A stretch of DNA of 52,889 nucleotides. Source: Xanthoparmelia taractica (taxonomy: Eukaryota > Ascomycota > Lecanoromycetes > Lecanorales > Parmeliaceae). How positions within the stretch are numbered: position 1 is the first letter of the stretch; each line of letters opens with the position of its first letter. A program made the translations under genes and the position numbers. The stretch spans positions 1 through 52,889 of the forward strand of contig JANQBS010000262.1 in assembly GCA_033085395.1 (NCBI GenBank), written 5' to 3'. Below the pieces are notes generated by a model that had not been told where the DNA came from, did no database searches, and worked only from the letters and a program-made list of their open reading frames with translations. Shown here one piece after another: positions 10,316-22,106 of this stretch.

Positions 10316-11903
10316 GCTTACCTTCGAGAATGCGTACTTACCCTTGGTCGGAAGGAGAGAAAGACAGAAATATATCTAATATCCACCCATTTTGCAGCGA
10401 GTCTCCTGACCTCTTCAAAATGTGAGCTTTTGCGAGCCCGAGCGCCAGCATTGTGGGGCGGATTCTTCCAGCGTCTCGTGGAAGAAGAAGACAACGGAGG
10501 TTGATCCTAAAGTGGGCATGATCTACAGGGCATAATGCGTTATCGCTAGCATGGCAGGCAAAATCAGCCGCTGGCATAATGAATAGTATGATACCCAATG
10601 CTCTGGCGCGGTCCTCGGGTTGGAGAGCAGAACATTTGAGCGAATCAGTCTGCATCACATGAGGTGTTCGACCATAGGATTTTTGGTTTCTTGCCAGCCG
10701 CTCTCATGCTTTCTTGTTGTTGTTGGCATTCCACCCGGTGCGATAATACTGTGCCAAATATCGGAGATGCGAGGGAGCATGTTCTCATGGTTGGGAAGCG
10801 TTTGTCTCCAGCCCTCTTGAGGCTAGGCACAGTAAGGCAGTTGGACCCGATTTCCCAAGCGCAAACTTGGGGGAAAGATTTCAAAGCCGCAGTGCACATG
10901 TCCGCTTCATGCAGCTGGCTTAATTGGGCCGACGGGTAGTTGCGCACATGCTGCGCTACAGCATAACAAATTAGATGAGTGGATCGGGTCGATTTTAGAA
11001 AATGCAACGCTGGCATGCGAGTAAGAGCAGCCAAAGCCAAAGGTCTGGGCGATGAATGATGAATTGAGTCCCATGTAGAGCGTTCGCCGCAACCGGTTGC
11101 TTACTTCGTCAGGAGCCAGCTCTGTTTTGTAAGTAGGCTGCGAAGATTTTGAGGCCTACACAATTCGTAAGCTACCTAAGTAAGTAGCAACTCTAACGCA
11201 GGAAGAAAATGATAAGGTAGAAGTAGGATTGGTTCCTGATGATCAAAACGGCGCTGCCCGAAGCTATCCGACGGGTAAATTCTCCTAGTCTACTCGATAC
11301 TCCCAGTCCCTGGTGCTGCCCTAGTCTTCTTTCTCTCTACACCATCATGTTTCTTCTTCTTTATATGTAGTAAATGTCACCTCAGTGGGTCATCACTACT
11401 CGTATTCGCTTGTATTCTGAGAGCTTGTATGCAAGCTGCCATGCGGTGTATATTTCTTCACCGTCGGTGCCCAGATGCTCTTCCTACTAGGCCGTCCAAG
11501 AGAAAGCACTTGGAGCATGGCTACCAATGTCCCAAGTATAACGACAGGTTATTGCGAGTGACTTACCTTAATGTATATCGAGGCTTGTAAAAAAACGTCG
11601 AGAGGTATTTGTAATGTTGAAGACAATCACACACCAACTTTGGAAGGAGGTTGAGGGCGGCTTACTTTGTGCAGGCTGTCACTTCTCGTATTTGAATTTC
11701 CCCTTCTACGCTTCTCTGCATAAATACATAAGTAGCTCAGCGCGGCTTGAAGAGGCACTTCACTTCTTCCACATCTTGTTGGGCATTCCCTTCAGCCGTC
11801 TCAATATTTTGCAGATTCACTTGGCTAGAAGCTGGACTTTGCAACATTCGCAAACAAGGCATCAAGAAAGAACAGTTCTTTTTCTGTATCAGGGGTATCA
11901 AAC
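10316..11903. other. Intergenic region, no supported gene
   Basis: Spans the upstream flanks of the divergent SAT4 gene and acireductone dioxygenase gene. The longest open frame (minus 11040-10645, 131 codons) shows no recognisable motif and is overlapped by frames on the other strand. An orphan gene cannot be excluded. Bases 11731-11900 directly precede the dioxygenase start and probably hold its promoter and 5' UTR. Confidence 0.5.
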
Positions 11904-12565
11904 ATGAGGATCTTCTACCACGACGACAAGCCTGTAAGTGCCAGACTCCCTCTGCTTCGCCATACCAATACTGACCTGCAAGGCCGACTGCCGCCTCCCA
12001 CACGACTCTGGTGTCGAGCTCTCACCAACCCATCTCTCCTCACTCGGCGTGCTGTATTACTCCTTCCCACCTTCCTCACCCTCGTCGGCGCCCCAAATCG
12101 AGGACCTCGCCAAGACTCGCGCCTACGCCAATCGGGACGAAATCACCGTCTCGCCTACCGCCATGGGTTCCGTCTACGAGGACAAGATCAAAATGTTCTA
12201 CGACGAGCACATGCACGAAGACGAAGAGATTCGGTACATCCTGGAGGGAACCGGCTATTTCGACGTCCGTGACGCAGAGGACAAGTGGGTGCGTATTCGA
12301 GCGGAGCCGGGCGATTTACTCATCCTGCCGGCTGGGATTTATCATCGGTTTACGGTGGATGAGGAGAATGTAAGTATTGATTGCGCCCTGCCTGGTGATA
12401 TCTGACTCTTTTGGGCTGATTTCTTTCCCGACTTAGTATATCAAGGCCATACGTCTGTTCCAGACACAGCCTAAATGGGCTGCTTTGAACCGTGGTGAGG
12501 AGACAGAGAAGAACGAAATTCGAAAGAATTACGTTCGGGCAAGGACGCAGGGATTTTCGGAGTAG
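11904..12565 (+). CDS. ADI1: Acireductone dioxygenase (methionine salvage)
   Basis: Cupin-fold, metal-dependent enzyme that oxidises the acireductone intermediate of the methionine salvage pathway to 2-keto-4-methylthiobutyrate and formate (Fe form). Three exons, 11904-11933, 11983-12369 and 12437-12565, give 181 residues, the usual family length. The N-terminus MRIFYHDDKPADCRLPHDSG and LSSLGVLYY match the family. The metal site is visible as FYDEHMHEDEEIRYILEG (two His and Glu), with the fourth ligand in LPAGIYHRFTVDEEN. The C-terminal exon carries AIRLFQTQPKWAALNRG. The first exon is only 10 codons, a common arrangement in fungi. The donors are GTAAGT type and the joins phase 0. A mid-gene insertion SPSSAPQIEDLAKTRAYANRD replaces the family's variable loop. 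Confidence 0.95.
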
Positions 12566-14140
12566 GAGGAATTGGTCCCCGATGTCTAAGCACTCCGTCA
12601 AGCCTAAGCAGATGTCAGTTTCATGTAATCTAACATATACTTACTTACCCAAACGATGAAACCACCTCAGATAACCTACTTACTTCAAATATCCACGAAC
12701 CGACTCCCCATGCTAAACCACCTTACCTTACCTTACTTTATCTTCTTACCTTACCTTACTAACATACCTAACTGACCACCTTATCTTACCCCACCTTACC
12801 TCTCCTCTCCTCTGCCACTTTAACACCAACCCTCTCCCCCCTCATAATACACATGAGACGCAATATACATATACACTTCTCACCACCACAATCACCATCA
12901 CTACCACTACCACGCTGTAGACACCCCCCCCCCAAAAGTATATCAATCCAGTTGTGCAAAAGAGAGGGAGGGAGCGCGCGCAAGACGACCCCAAGACCCT
13001 ATCCTTACCTATTCTACCTTCCTTATTCTACTATACCTATTCTACCATACCTATTCTACCTCACCCATCCTACCTTACTTTATTATACCTGACCTTACCC
13101 TACCTTACCTTACCTTACCTTACCTACCCTATCCTACCTTACCTATCCTACCATACCTTATCCCATCATACCCTACTATACCCCTATCCTATCATACCCC
13201 TACTATACCCTATCCTATCCTACCTTACCTTATCCTACCATACCTATTTCTACCTAACCCTACCCTATCCCACCTTACCTATTTTACCTTACCTTCCTCA
13301 CCTCGAGCCCTGAGGTTAAGACTCAGCTCAGCTCAGCTAAGCAAGCGTCTTGAAGTTGGAATTGAGGGGTTGGTTGTGCGCTCGTAAAGGTAAGGAGATG
13401 GAGAGGCAAGTAGGGGAGTTGTGGGGAGGTGAAGGTGGATGGGTAGATGGGTAGATGGGTAGGTAGGTAGGTAGGGAAGGAAGGGGAGGAGAAGGGGAAA
13501 GGGATGGAGAAGGGGAAGGAGATGCGGCAGTGGTGTGCGTCGTGTGAGAAGGGGGGGCTTACTTGGTGCTTGGAGAGTAAAGGGAAGGGGGAAGGGGGAA
13601 GGGAAAGTGGCGGGGGGGGGGGATGGGATTGGGAGCAGGCGTTGGTGTAAGCTGTGGAGTCGGTTCTGGGATTTATTTGAGGGTTGGAGCGGATTGACAG
13701 GAGGATTATCTTTGCTTTTGGGACAAGCGAGCAAGGGGAGGGGGTGAATTTGGTTGATGGTATTTTCATTCTGCCTTCGGCTCGGCTTCTCGCCTTGTTG
13801 GCGTCTGGATCAAGACAATCTGGGTCAAGACAATGCGATACTTGTAGTCACGGCTCCTCGAATTCGGCAGTGCGCTGGGTTTTGGTCACAATTTGAGATG
13901 TAGACGTTGGCGTTGAATGGGGTATCTAGCATACAGTAGTATTACAGGTCTTTTTTGCTCCATTTTGCCCCTTCTAGCCAGTAATTTTTCTAGATGACAC
14001 CAGCTTCTTCTGCCTGAGCCATATGTGCAGTATACCTTCATCCATTGCGTAGTACGGCACGCTCCAGTGCATTTGCACAGCCCGCACCGCTCAGTGAACC
14101 CTCTTACCAAAACGACCTGCCTCGTAGAACGCACGCCTGC
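12566..14140. repeat. (CTTAC)n pentamer satellite and neighbouring microsatellites
   Basis: From about 12720 to 12800, and strongly from 13005 to 13305, the plus strand is a degenerate pentamer array of CTTAC/CCTAT-like units (TACCTTACC and TACCTATCC repeated many times). At 13434-13475 there is a GATGGGTA then GGTA microsatellite, and up to 13620 a purine-rich G/A tract. Open frames here (for example plus 12853-13313 and minus 13769-13323) translate to Pro/Leu/Tyr/Ser low-complexity sequence and are repeat shadows. I see no gene between acireductone dioxygenase and Sec61 beta. Confidence 0.85.
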
Positions 14141-14935
14141 CTATGAGGAAAACTTTCGAGTGACCTTAGCAATGACTGCGATATGGACATTAGCACGATT
14201 CAAATTCGAGCAATGAGTTCTTGTCTGTGACGAACGCTGGAAGGGAAGAGATGGACATACTGTGTAAGGCGACAACGCTGAATATGAACCCCAGGGAAAG
14301 CACAAGCACTACTACGGGATCCACTTTAAGTCCAGGAGATTCATCGGTGTATAGCCCTAGATTGGGGAACCATTCATCAGCTCTCATGTTCCCATAGGAC
14401 CGAATCCGCTAGCAAACACCAATGCACATGGTTTGGGATCCCTTTCACTCCGCATTGGGATGACCGCCATCTCCATCACAAGTAGACCGCTCCGTGCCCA
14501 AGTGTTCCCAGGTGCTCCATGACCACAAGGCGTAAGACATAGACATACGTAGCATAGTACTCGAGCTTCCTCCGGCCCCTGCTGCCCTGGTGCTCGTCGG
14601 CCTCGCGTTCGCTACTTTGTCGGCTCTGTCGGCTGCCGCTTTTCTTCTTATGGCGGTCTTGGGTCCGCCAGGTGGTGATAGGTTTCGTCCGCTGCTCACA
14701 CCCGCAGAAGCTGGTGGAGAAGTGGGAGAGGATGGGCGTGGTGAAGACTGAAGGTGTCGATATTAGCCATGAAATTTGAGACATGGAAGACTCTTGGAAA
14801 GACAGGAGAGCATTGGGAAATAATGTCCACAGTGAACAAGATAGGATGCTAGGCAACAACAAAAGAGTGATTGAAGCATTCTGAAAAGCATGGGTTGGAA
14901 GGCTAAGATGCCGGCGCGAGCTGCAGACATACCAT
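14141..14935 (-). CDS. Sec61 beta subunit of the ER translocon
   Basis: Small tail-anchored subunit of the Sec61 protein-conducting channel, homologous to yeast Sbh1. Four exons join in phase: 14935-14933, 14747-14549, 14356-14261 and 14175-14141, giving 110 residues. The cytosolic part is Ser/Pro-rich (SSPRPSSPTSPPASAG), followed by PPGGPKTAIRRKAAADRADK and STRAAGAGGSSSTML. Then comes the family signature LYTDESPGLKVDPVVVLVLS, a single TM (VVVLVLSLGFIFSVVALHII) and the tail AKVTRKFSS. The first exon is just the ATG, followed at once by a GTATGT donor. The join gives MSSPRPSS, closely like other fungal Sec61 beta starts. This micro-exon would be missed by most gene finders. Confidence 0.95.
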
Positions 14936-15494
14936 GATGGAATGACGGAGAGCCGGTCCGCTCCGGCAATGATCGCTACAGATACAGGAGCCTTTAGCAG
15001 ACGAAGGTTGCCAACTTGAGGGTAGTGAATTTATTGAATTCAATGAAGACTTGTGGATCTCATGCAGACAGGAGTTTGAAAAGGACAGCGATTTCGTTTA
15101 TTTCCAGGACGCGCTAGTGCAGCTCATAAGGCTGAAATCTGGGGACAAGAAGCGCCAAGACCTCAATTGGTTTCCTACCACTTTTGCACTTTGCGAGGCC
15201 AAAAGGCACATTGGAATACAGGAATAGGATTCGCTTCAGGTGTTGCAGGTTGTGGATTACTCGAATGATCATACAATTAAGCGGCCTTGTCCTGAGCTAC
15301 ACAGAGATTGGCCAGTACATTTGTGGACGAATACTGGAGCAAATTCGGATTTAGAGCATTTATCAATCGTTATGATCGAGCTGTCAGATGCTAAATATGC
15401 CTGCTAAAGAAGTGACAACCATTTTGGCGTCTTCTGGTACAGCACATATTGCTTCCACCAGGCCTAGTCATCCGTTCCGTAATTTGACCATCAC
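14936..15494. other. Intergenic region between Sec61 beta and eL20
   Basis: About 560 bases between the 5' end of the Sec61 beta gene and the 3' end of the eL20 gene, both on the minus strand. No open frame of note and no recognised motif. It should hold the Sec61 beta promoter and the eL20 terminator. Confidence 0.5.
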
Positions 15495-16462
15495 CTAAGC
15501 AAACGTAGCAGGTCGGTGGGCGGCGAATAGAGCCTTGCTGGTAGCTTTGGGTATACGGTGAGGAAGAGGGAACTTGAGGTCCTTAGCGAGTAGTTGTTTG
15601 ACGTAAGGGCGCTTGACATCATCGGTTTTCTCGAGCTCGACGACTCTGAGGATCTGTGGTCCCAAAGAATGTCAGTACGCTGAATAAGTACTGTGGGACA
15701 GAGTTGCTGCCATACATGGATAGACCTAAAGCGAGCCCTATGTCTTGCGGCCATGTCCTGATAGAGAGCATCCACCGCTTCTGTCCTCGACATCTCCCGG
15801 TACTCCTTGTACATGTTATGGGTACCTGAGCGAGAATCGTAGCGGATCCAGATGCCAAAGTTCTTGACCTTTGTAGGGCGCTTTTCGTGTATCTGATCAT
15901 TGACACCTTTGTCAGTCCATGCTCTGCTGGTTCACGCAGCGTCCGCTACCGCCTTCTCCTCCGCTCTGAATTACTGCAGGATTCGTACCAAGTTGATAGT
16001 GATGATCTCGCCATTCGACTTCTTGACCTTCCTCAACTTCATCAGAAAGTACCAGAACCTCGATTTAGCGACGACTGTGTTTGGTGCAAATATTCTCATG
16101 CGGTAAAGCTTCGGCGTTGGATTTGTATCTGTTGGCAGATGACGTCCGATGACTTGATATTCGTTGAGACGCCCTGAAAACCACTCAATTAGCACCTCGG
16201 TCGCTCAAAATCCAGATATATCCTCAATTGCACGCTCCGCAACCCCCCCAATCCCGCCTCTCCAGTCCGCTAGCCATTGTCCTGGCTGCGCCATATCATC
16301 TGTAGCCTCTACATTGTCCAACTTCCCACCGGTAATAAGCCTGCTCCTTTCTAGCATGTCCGTACCGCCGAAGTTGCATACCATGTACCAGGTGATCTGG
16401 AGGACGTTGGGAGAGCGGAATTTCAAGACAGCGCATGAGAAATTGAAAAGGAGCTTACCCAT
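15495..16462 (-). CDS. 60S ribosomal protein eL20 (L20/L18a)
   Basis: Structural protein of the cytosolic large ribosomal subunit. Four exons, 16462-16459, 16173-15989, 15892-15716 and 15653-15495, give 174 residues, the standard length. Family blocks are all present: GRLNEYQVIGRHLPT, YRMRIFAPNTVVAKSRFWYF, KLRKVKKSNGEI, IHEKRPTKVKNFGIW, HNMYKEYREMSRTEAVDALY, RHRARFRSIHILRVVELEK and the C-terminal KFPLPHRIPKATSKALFA. The first coding exon is only ATGG, split from the rest by a 285-base intron with a GTAAGC donor. Long first introns right after the start codon are typical of ribosomal protein genes. The gene is divergent from the Csn12 gene, with about 300 bases between the two start codons, so the promoters may be shared. 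Confidence 0.96.
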
Positions 16463-16764
16463 CTGTATCTGTCAGTATAGACCAAAAAGGGTATATAGGC
16501 TGTACTCACGGTGATCGTTCTAGCGAAGGACACTCCAACTTGATCAAGATCTGAGGTGATTTTGTTAGGTCGTGGTGAATTTCGGTGCGCCAGGATTTAG
16601 CGAGGCGCGCTAACTTCAGCCCTACCAATCTGATATTCACCACTGCCTTCGCAGTCTACTTGTACAAGCTCACCACACAAAGGCCATTTGGTACTCGCTC
16701 GGTCAACGGCTCACATCGTATTATGATGTGATAAATCCACAAAACTACGCCAGAAGAGATTCCC

Positions 16765-18296
16765 ATGGAGGTCTTGTGTAGGGAATACTGGCATGCCCAC
16801 CAAGAAGGGTCGGGCCCACTGCTGGCAGCTACAATATCACCCATTGCGCCTCCGAGCTATCTCAACCGCCTGGACGCCATATATCGTGATACCAACGCCG
16901 CCACGATCAGTAGGGACATCAGCTACAGTCTCACGAAAACAGCCAATGCTGCGATTCAATACCCAAACCCCGAAATTAACAGTTGGACAGAGATCTACTC
17001 CGCATACTGGTATGCCATTGGTGCGATACTTGCGGCGGAGCACGCAAAGACGAGGCCGGACTGGACGAAAGTCTACGAGGCGTGGAAAGACCTCGCGAAT
17101 ACTGTAATCAAGGGATACAGCAGCGGTGTATTGGAAGCTTGGACGCTGCCTGTACTGTATACCGCTGGCAAATATCTTCGCACCTTTGCAATCAAGGCAG
17201 ACGAAAACGCCAACGCTAGTGAGGTCGACGCCAGTTTCAATGTAGGGGGGTTGCAGGAGGATATCGAAGGCGATTTCGGGAAGAACGAAAAACTGGAAGA
17301 TGCTGCGCGCGTGATCAATCGGATGTTTACTCTGTGCATTAGTGATAGGTATGTAGCAATAGAAGAAACATTAATACCACATCCTCCAGAGGAACATTCA
17401 CTGAACCTGCTACATCTAGAGCACCATTAGAAGAATCCAGAAAATGGGGTCTCTACTACACCACCAATCTCCTCTTCAAAACCTACTTCAAGCTCAACTC
17501 CATAGGCCTCTCCAAAAACATCCTGCGCGCCCTCTCAGCCTCGAGAACGGACATGCCATCCCTCGACTCCTTCCCCAAATCCCACATCGTCACCTTCAAA
17601 TACTACGTCGGCGTCATCCGCTTCCTGGAAGAAGACTACGCCCAAGCGGAAGAAAACCTCACCTCGGCCTGGCACATGTGCCATAGATCCGCCACCCGCA
17701 ATATCGAACTCATCCTCACCTACCTGATCCCCACTCTCCTCCTCACCCGCCAACAGCTCCCCTCGCCTCGTCTCTTGTCGCCCTATCCGCGCCTTGGCTC
17801 TCTCTTCGCTCCCCTAACCCTCGCCATCCGCATCGGCTCACTCTCGGCTTTTGACACCGCTCTTGCAGAAGGAGAGCATGAGTTCGTCAAACGACGCATC
17901 TACCTCACCTTGGAGCGAGGAAGGGATATTTGTCTGAGGAACTTGCTCAGGAAGGTGTATCTGGCGGGGAATCTGGACGAAGAAGGAAAGAAGAACACGA
18001 GGATCCATGTTAGAGATTTCGCCGTGGCTATCAAGTTGGGTGAGGCTGGGGGTGGTGGCGTCGATGGCATGGATGTGGATATGGATGCATCGGTAGCGGG
18101 GGAGAACAATGATGAGGTGGAATGTTTGGTCGCGAATATGATATACAAGGTAAGACACTCTTATTTTCCCTCCACCACTTATCCCTGACGCTCACGTGAC
18201 CTCCTTGAGCAGAATTTAATGAAAGGCTACATCTCCCGTGAACGTGGCATCGTCGTCCTCTCCAAGACCGGAGCCTTCCCCGGCACAGGCATCTGA
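16765..18296 (+). CDS. PCI-domain protein of the Csn12/Thp1/PCID2 family
   Basis: Three exons, 16765-17348, 17420-18149 and 18213-18296, encode 465 residues, matching fungal Csn12-type proteins. Members bind nucleic acid with Sem1 and act in mRNA export or splicing (TREX-2-like) or beside the COP9 signalosome. The N-terminal half is helical (YSAYWYAIGAILAAEHAKTR). The hallmark blocks are YYTTNLLFKTYFKLN..GLSKNILRAL and FKYYVGVIRFLEEDYAQAEE. NIELILTYLIPTLLL, then PRLGSLFAPLTLAIR and a PCI winged helix ending LVANMIYKNLMKGYISRER and VVLSKTGAFPG complete the match. An acidic Gly/Asp/Met insert near residue 400 (GMDVDMDASVAGENNDE) lies in a variable loop. Whether it is the Csn12 or Thp1 paralogue cannot be decided by eye; the overall pattern favours Csn12. 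Confidence 0.93.
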
Positions 18297-19601
18297 GTTC
18301 GCTCCTTGCTTTGCATAGCACAAGCCATCTTCTCCCTCTCTCCCCTCCGACATCCACGCCGTCACCAGCATTTGAAGACCCAGCTAGCGATACGACTCAT
18401 TCGCTAAATACTTGGTACATACCAAGGCATCAAGGCCATTCCCACCCACCAAATTTCTGCCTACTGCGGCCCCCACCCCGTCACGGCTAGCCAACCAACC
18501 CAGCACCAACCCGAGCGGGGCGAAAAGCTACGTCCCTACGTACCCACCTATCTAGGCAACACACACATGACTCGCAAAACCCGCACCACACAACATATGA
18601 GTCAGACCCCCCTGCCTCCCCCCCCCCGGTAAACTAACCCCTGGCCTCATACCGCCAGCGTTCGCATAAGCGAGAACATCCGAGTTCCCCCTGGAAGATT
18701 ATTCTGCCTTCAGTCTTCTTATTCTGTTGATGCTTATCCTGCATCCTGTTGGTGCGCCAATGTAGACAGTACGAGGTACGGAGGAGGTTCACATTTTCGA
18801 GTTACATTTTCGGGACTAGTTAGGACTAGGACTAAGTTGGACGGGCGTTTTGACGATAAGGGTACCTTACGCTGCCCGCTTGTGAGGTGAGTGAGTGGAA
18901 TGAGTGAGTCACGGGTGCATGAGGTTGCATGGGCTCTACCGGGCTGGGCTGAAAGGGGCTTAGGATGGGCTTTGCTGCGGCCGAATTTTTTTCCTTTTTT
19001 TGGGCAAGCCGTTTGCTTGATTGATTGATGGGCTTGCAGGAGAGGAGGACCAATCTCAAATTGATGAGTCGATAGCTTAGCTACCTTGTCTAGCTACCCT
19101 AGTTTTCAATATCCGTCCAAGGTAAGAAGGCTTGCAGAAAATAACACTTAGTTCTCGGCCGTGAATGTGATTTCAAATACATCAGTAAATATCACACACT
19201 CTCTGATTGATTGATTGATTGATTATAGCGCCAGCCGAACAAACAAACAAATGGATGGATGGCTCGGCGGCCATGAACGGAAGTGGAAGCGAGAGCAAGC
19301 AAGAGCAAAAGTAATATACAGTCAGTGGCCTATCCCATGCCACCCAGCACGTCAGGCTTTCGTCTCCCCTTAAAGCGAGATCTAAGTAGAACCTGTCTGG
19401 GGGGTGGGGATAGAGGGATATAATACGCTCAGCAGATGTAATGACAGAGAGAAGCGTAGGTAGTGGAGATAACACCGAAGGGAGTCGAGATGGTGACGGA
19501 CGGACGGACGGGAGCCAGCGTTCTAGCTATGTGTATTTGGAGTGGCAGAGTTGCGTACGGTATGGTAGACCGTTAATTTTGTAGTTCACGGGCGTGGGCT
19601 A
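18297..19601. other. Intergenic region, simple repeats only
   Basis: Lies between the 3' ends of the convergent Csn12-type and BTB genes. It holds a C run at about 18617-18628, a (TGAT)n tract at about 19204-19224, a (GACG)n tract at 19497-19511 and GAGTGA-type repeats near 18885-18910. Open frames such as minus 19475-19182 and minus 19059-18832 have no recognisable features. Confidence 0.5.
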
Positions 19602-20658
19602 CTAGCGAGCCGAGTGTGGTGTACGTGGTGACTTTGTGAGGATGGCGATGTCGTCCTAGTGTAGGCAGAGAGATGCAACGTCAGCAAAGGAGGAAAGGCT
19701 GAGTGATGCGGAGGAAGAGGAAGAAGAGAGAGGATGGAAGAGCCACGTACGATATGATTTGCCATTGCGACGAATAGGTCGAAGAACCTACAGCGAATTT
19801 CTAGATTAGTCCAGGCCTGCCGTACGTATGTAAGACAGAAAGCATGCAGGATCGACTCACAGTAATCCTCCGGCCTCCATCTCCATCTGCATGGTGCCGC
19901 TGCGCTTGAACGTAGCCCTGCTGCGAATAATCAAGGCCAGGTAGTGTGCCCGTAGCTTCGAATCGCTCTCAGGCGTATTGGCGTACGCAAACCTCGCGCT
20001 CGCGAGTATAGTACTGCACTGAATGCCCGACTGTAGGCCCTGCTTGCGGAGCGCCAGCCTCTTGAGTTCGTCCAAGCCGTACCGTTCGGCGGTGCAGTAG
20101 ACCAGCGTGTCCTTGAGCAGCAGCTGTCCGCATGCCGCGTGGTAGACTGTGGACTCCGTGTTGTGCTCTCCGGTCACTTCGAGCTCCCACGCATTTCGGC
20201 GCTTGCTGTGCAGGAGGCGAGGGTAGTAGTCGCCTTTGTAGAGGTATTCGAGGACGGAGGAGAAGACTTCGGGGGTTTCCTCGGGAAGGTTGACTCGTTT
20301 GGTGGTGGATTCGAGGAACTGGCCACGGCAGATGGCGGCGAAGAAGGGGGAGTGGGAGAGGATGTCTTCGTGGGCTGCGAAGAGACGTTGCTCGGTGCCG
20401 ACGCAGAGGGTGACGATGGGGGAGGTCAGGTTGCTGGTGTAGAATGATGGTCAGTATGGTGTTGGAGATGTATGTAGGCTTGAAGGCTGGAGCTGAGTAC
20501 CTTCCCTGAGACGGATTTTCATGCTTCCTGGACCTCTCCATCTTCTTGGCAGCTGCAGCATGGTCTCGGAAGGACCGCTTCTGCTTGCTTGAGGAAATCG
20601 ACTTGCTGGCACGATGCTTGGAGAAGCTGTCATTGTGGTGCGTCCGCCGGGCAAACAT
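19602..20658 (-). CDS. BTB/POZ-domain protein
   Basis: Four exons, 20658-20501, 20433-19861, 19787-19751 and 19655-19602, join in phase to give 273 residues. After a basic Ser/Lys-rich N-terminus of about 50 residues comes a BTB fold: SNLTSPIVTLCVGTEQRLFA, AAHEDILSHSPFFAAICRG, FLESTTKRVNLPEETPEVFS and VLEYLYKGDYYP. The family motifs H..IL...S.FF and the LPE.....F....YLY pattern are unmistakable. A helical C-terminal part follows (VYCTAERYGLDELKRLALRK) and ends with GLLFFDLFVAMANHIDDIA. Fungal BTB proteins of this size often serve as Cul3 adaptors or as unassigned interaction proteins; no second domain is present. A 16-bp palindrome with a TATATATA core lies about 115 bases upstream and may serve as the TATA element. 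Confidence 0.9.
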
Positions 20659-22106
20659 GATGGGCTTTCGGTCTGCAAAAGGCTTCGGAGGGTAGCCTTG
20701 CCCGGTCGGGAGGTGCAGTGTATTAATGAGGTGACATTGATGGATGACGGGTGAAACTGGAGATGCCTCTTCTCATATATATATGAGGCATCAACCAGGC
20801 ATCTGAGGACTCGTAGCATTTTTGAAAGAAGGAGGGGGTGTGACAAAATTTATACGTTTTGCGCAACAGGCACCCAGTTTGACGCGAATTTTCATTGGAC
20901 GTGTAAATTGGAGACGCGCGATCAGCTGACCGAACCATGACGGATTTGGAAAGCGATCGAGGCATCGAAGTTTGTTTTTCTTCATGCAGGGAGCTTTTTG
21001 CTTTTGCTATCTTTGCTATCTTTTTTCATCCTCCAATCCAATCCAGGATTCTGTTTCACTTGATTCAAATTATCCGATTCTTTCTCAAGCCATCCTCTGC
21101 GGGGAAACGGTCCCGGTAGAATTAAATTGGCAAAGCTCTCGCCCCAGCATCTAGCTCTTTGCCTGGGCCCTGGACCGCAGCCACCGTTAAAACGGCCGGC
21201 CTGCTGCCTCAGGATAAAGGCATTTGGGATCCCCCTTCCCTTTTGTATATCAGAATAGAAAATCAGGACTGACAGAATACAAGATAAAGGACGGGTAAAA
21301 ATTCAGACTTTCCAACGCTTTGACGGGACACAGAGAACTTCCGTGCATACTTATTAGCGCAGCGAGCCCGTGGTCCCTTGCACCTTGACCGGCTACTACC
21401 CAACTGTTAGTTAACGCTAACGGGCTAGTCAGGAACAATGCTGTCGGTTCTAAAGGCTTTTGACCCTCAAAGTCAGAGCAACACAGGGTTCGTAAGACCG
21501 ATATTACGTGTTTGAACGGGAAGTACCCCCAATATTACACCATCTCCAGGGTCCTTGGACCACATGAGCCATCCCTTCATGGGCAACAGGCCCATATACC
21601 TGACCATTTTCTGGGCTATCGAGCTCAAAAGCGCCGTCGTTATGCAAGAAGATCCCGTATATTTGATGATTTTGACACTGAGTAAAATAGGACATTGTTG
21701 CAATCTAGGGTATCTTCCCCTTAAAACCGGATGTTCACAAGCATTAAAACCAGAACATTGTCATCCTTTGGTGGTAGAACTCCCCAATAGTCAAACACTC
21801 CACCACATGAGAAAGGGGGAATGGTCATCAACCTATGGCAAGGTCCCAGTGTCCCCAACTATTTCCCAACACATTCACCCTCGCAACGTGCCATTACACG
21901 GGGAACAGTCCATAAATTCATGTCATTTGATTGGCTATGCCGGGTATCTATGCTAGAACAGAACGGCATGATGCCGCCACAACTCGTCATTTCTTGCGGG
22001 CTATCCCCGCACAAACTCGCCACTTCTCTGGTATCATGCCTATGTATGCTAAGAAAGAAAAGGAAATCCGCCACTTCAAGTCGCCATTTGACGGGGATAT
22101 TCCCCG
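20659..22106. other. Intergenic region, no gene seen
   Basis: Sequence upstream of the BTB gene and downstream of the SRA gene. The palindrome CTCATATATATATGAG is at 20772-20787. Frames around 21555-22257 on both strands lack any recognised motif. Bases 21240-22100 look like degraded non-coding DNA, possibly an old repeat, but I could not tie them to a family. Confidence 0.45.

Noticed and set aside
12853..13313. Open frames of 79-119 codons on the plus strand
   Set aside because: They are translations of the CTTAC pentamer array (Pro/Leu/Tyr/Ser only) with no start context or conserved motif.
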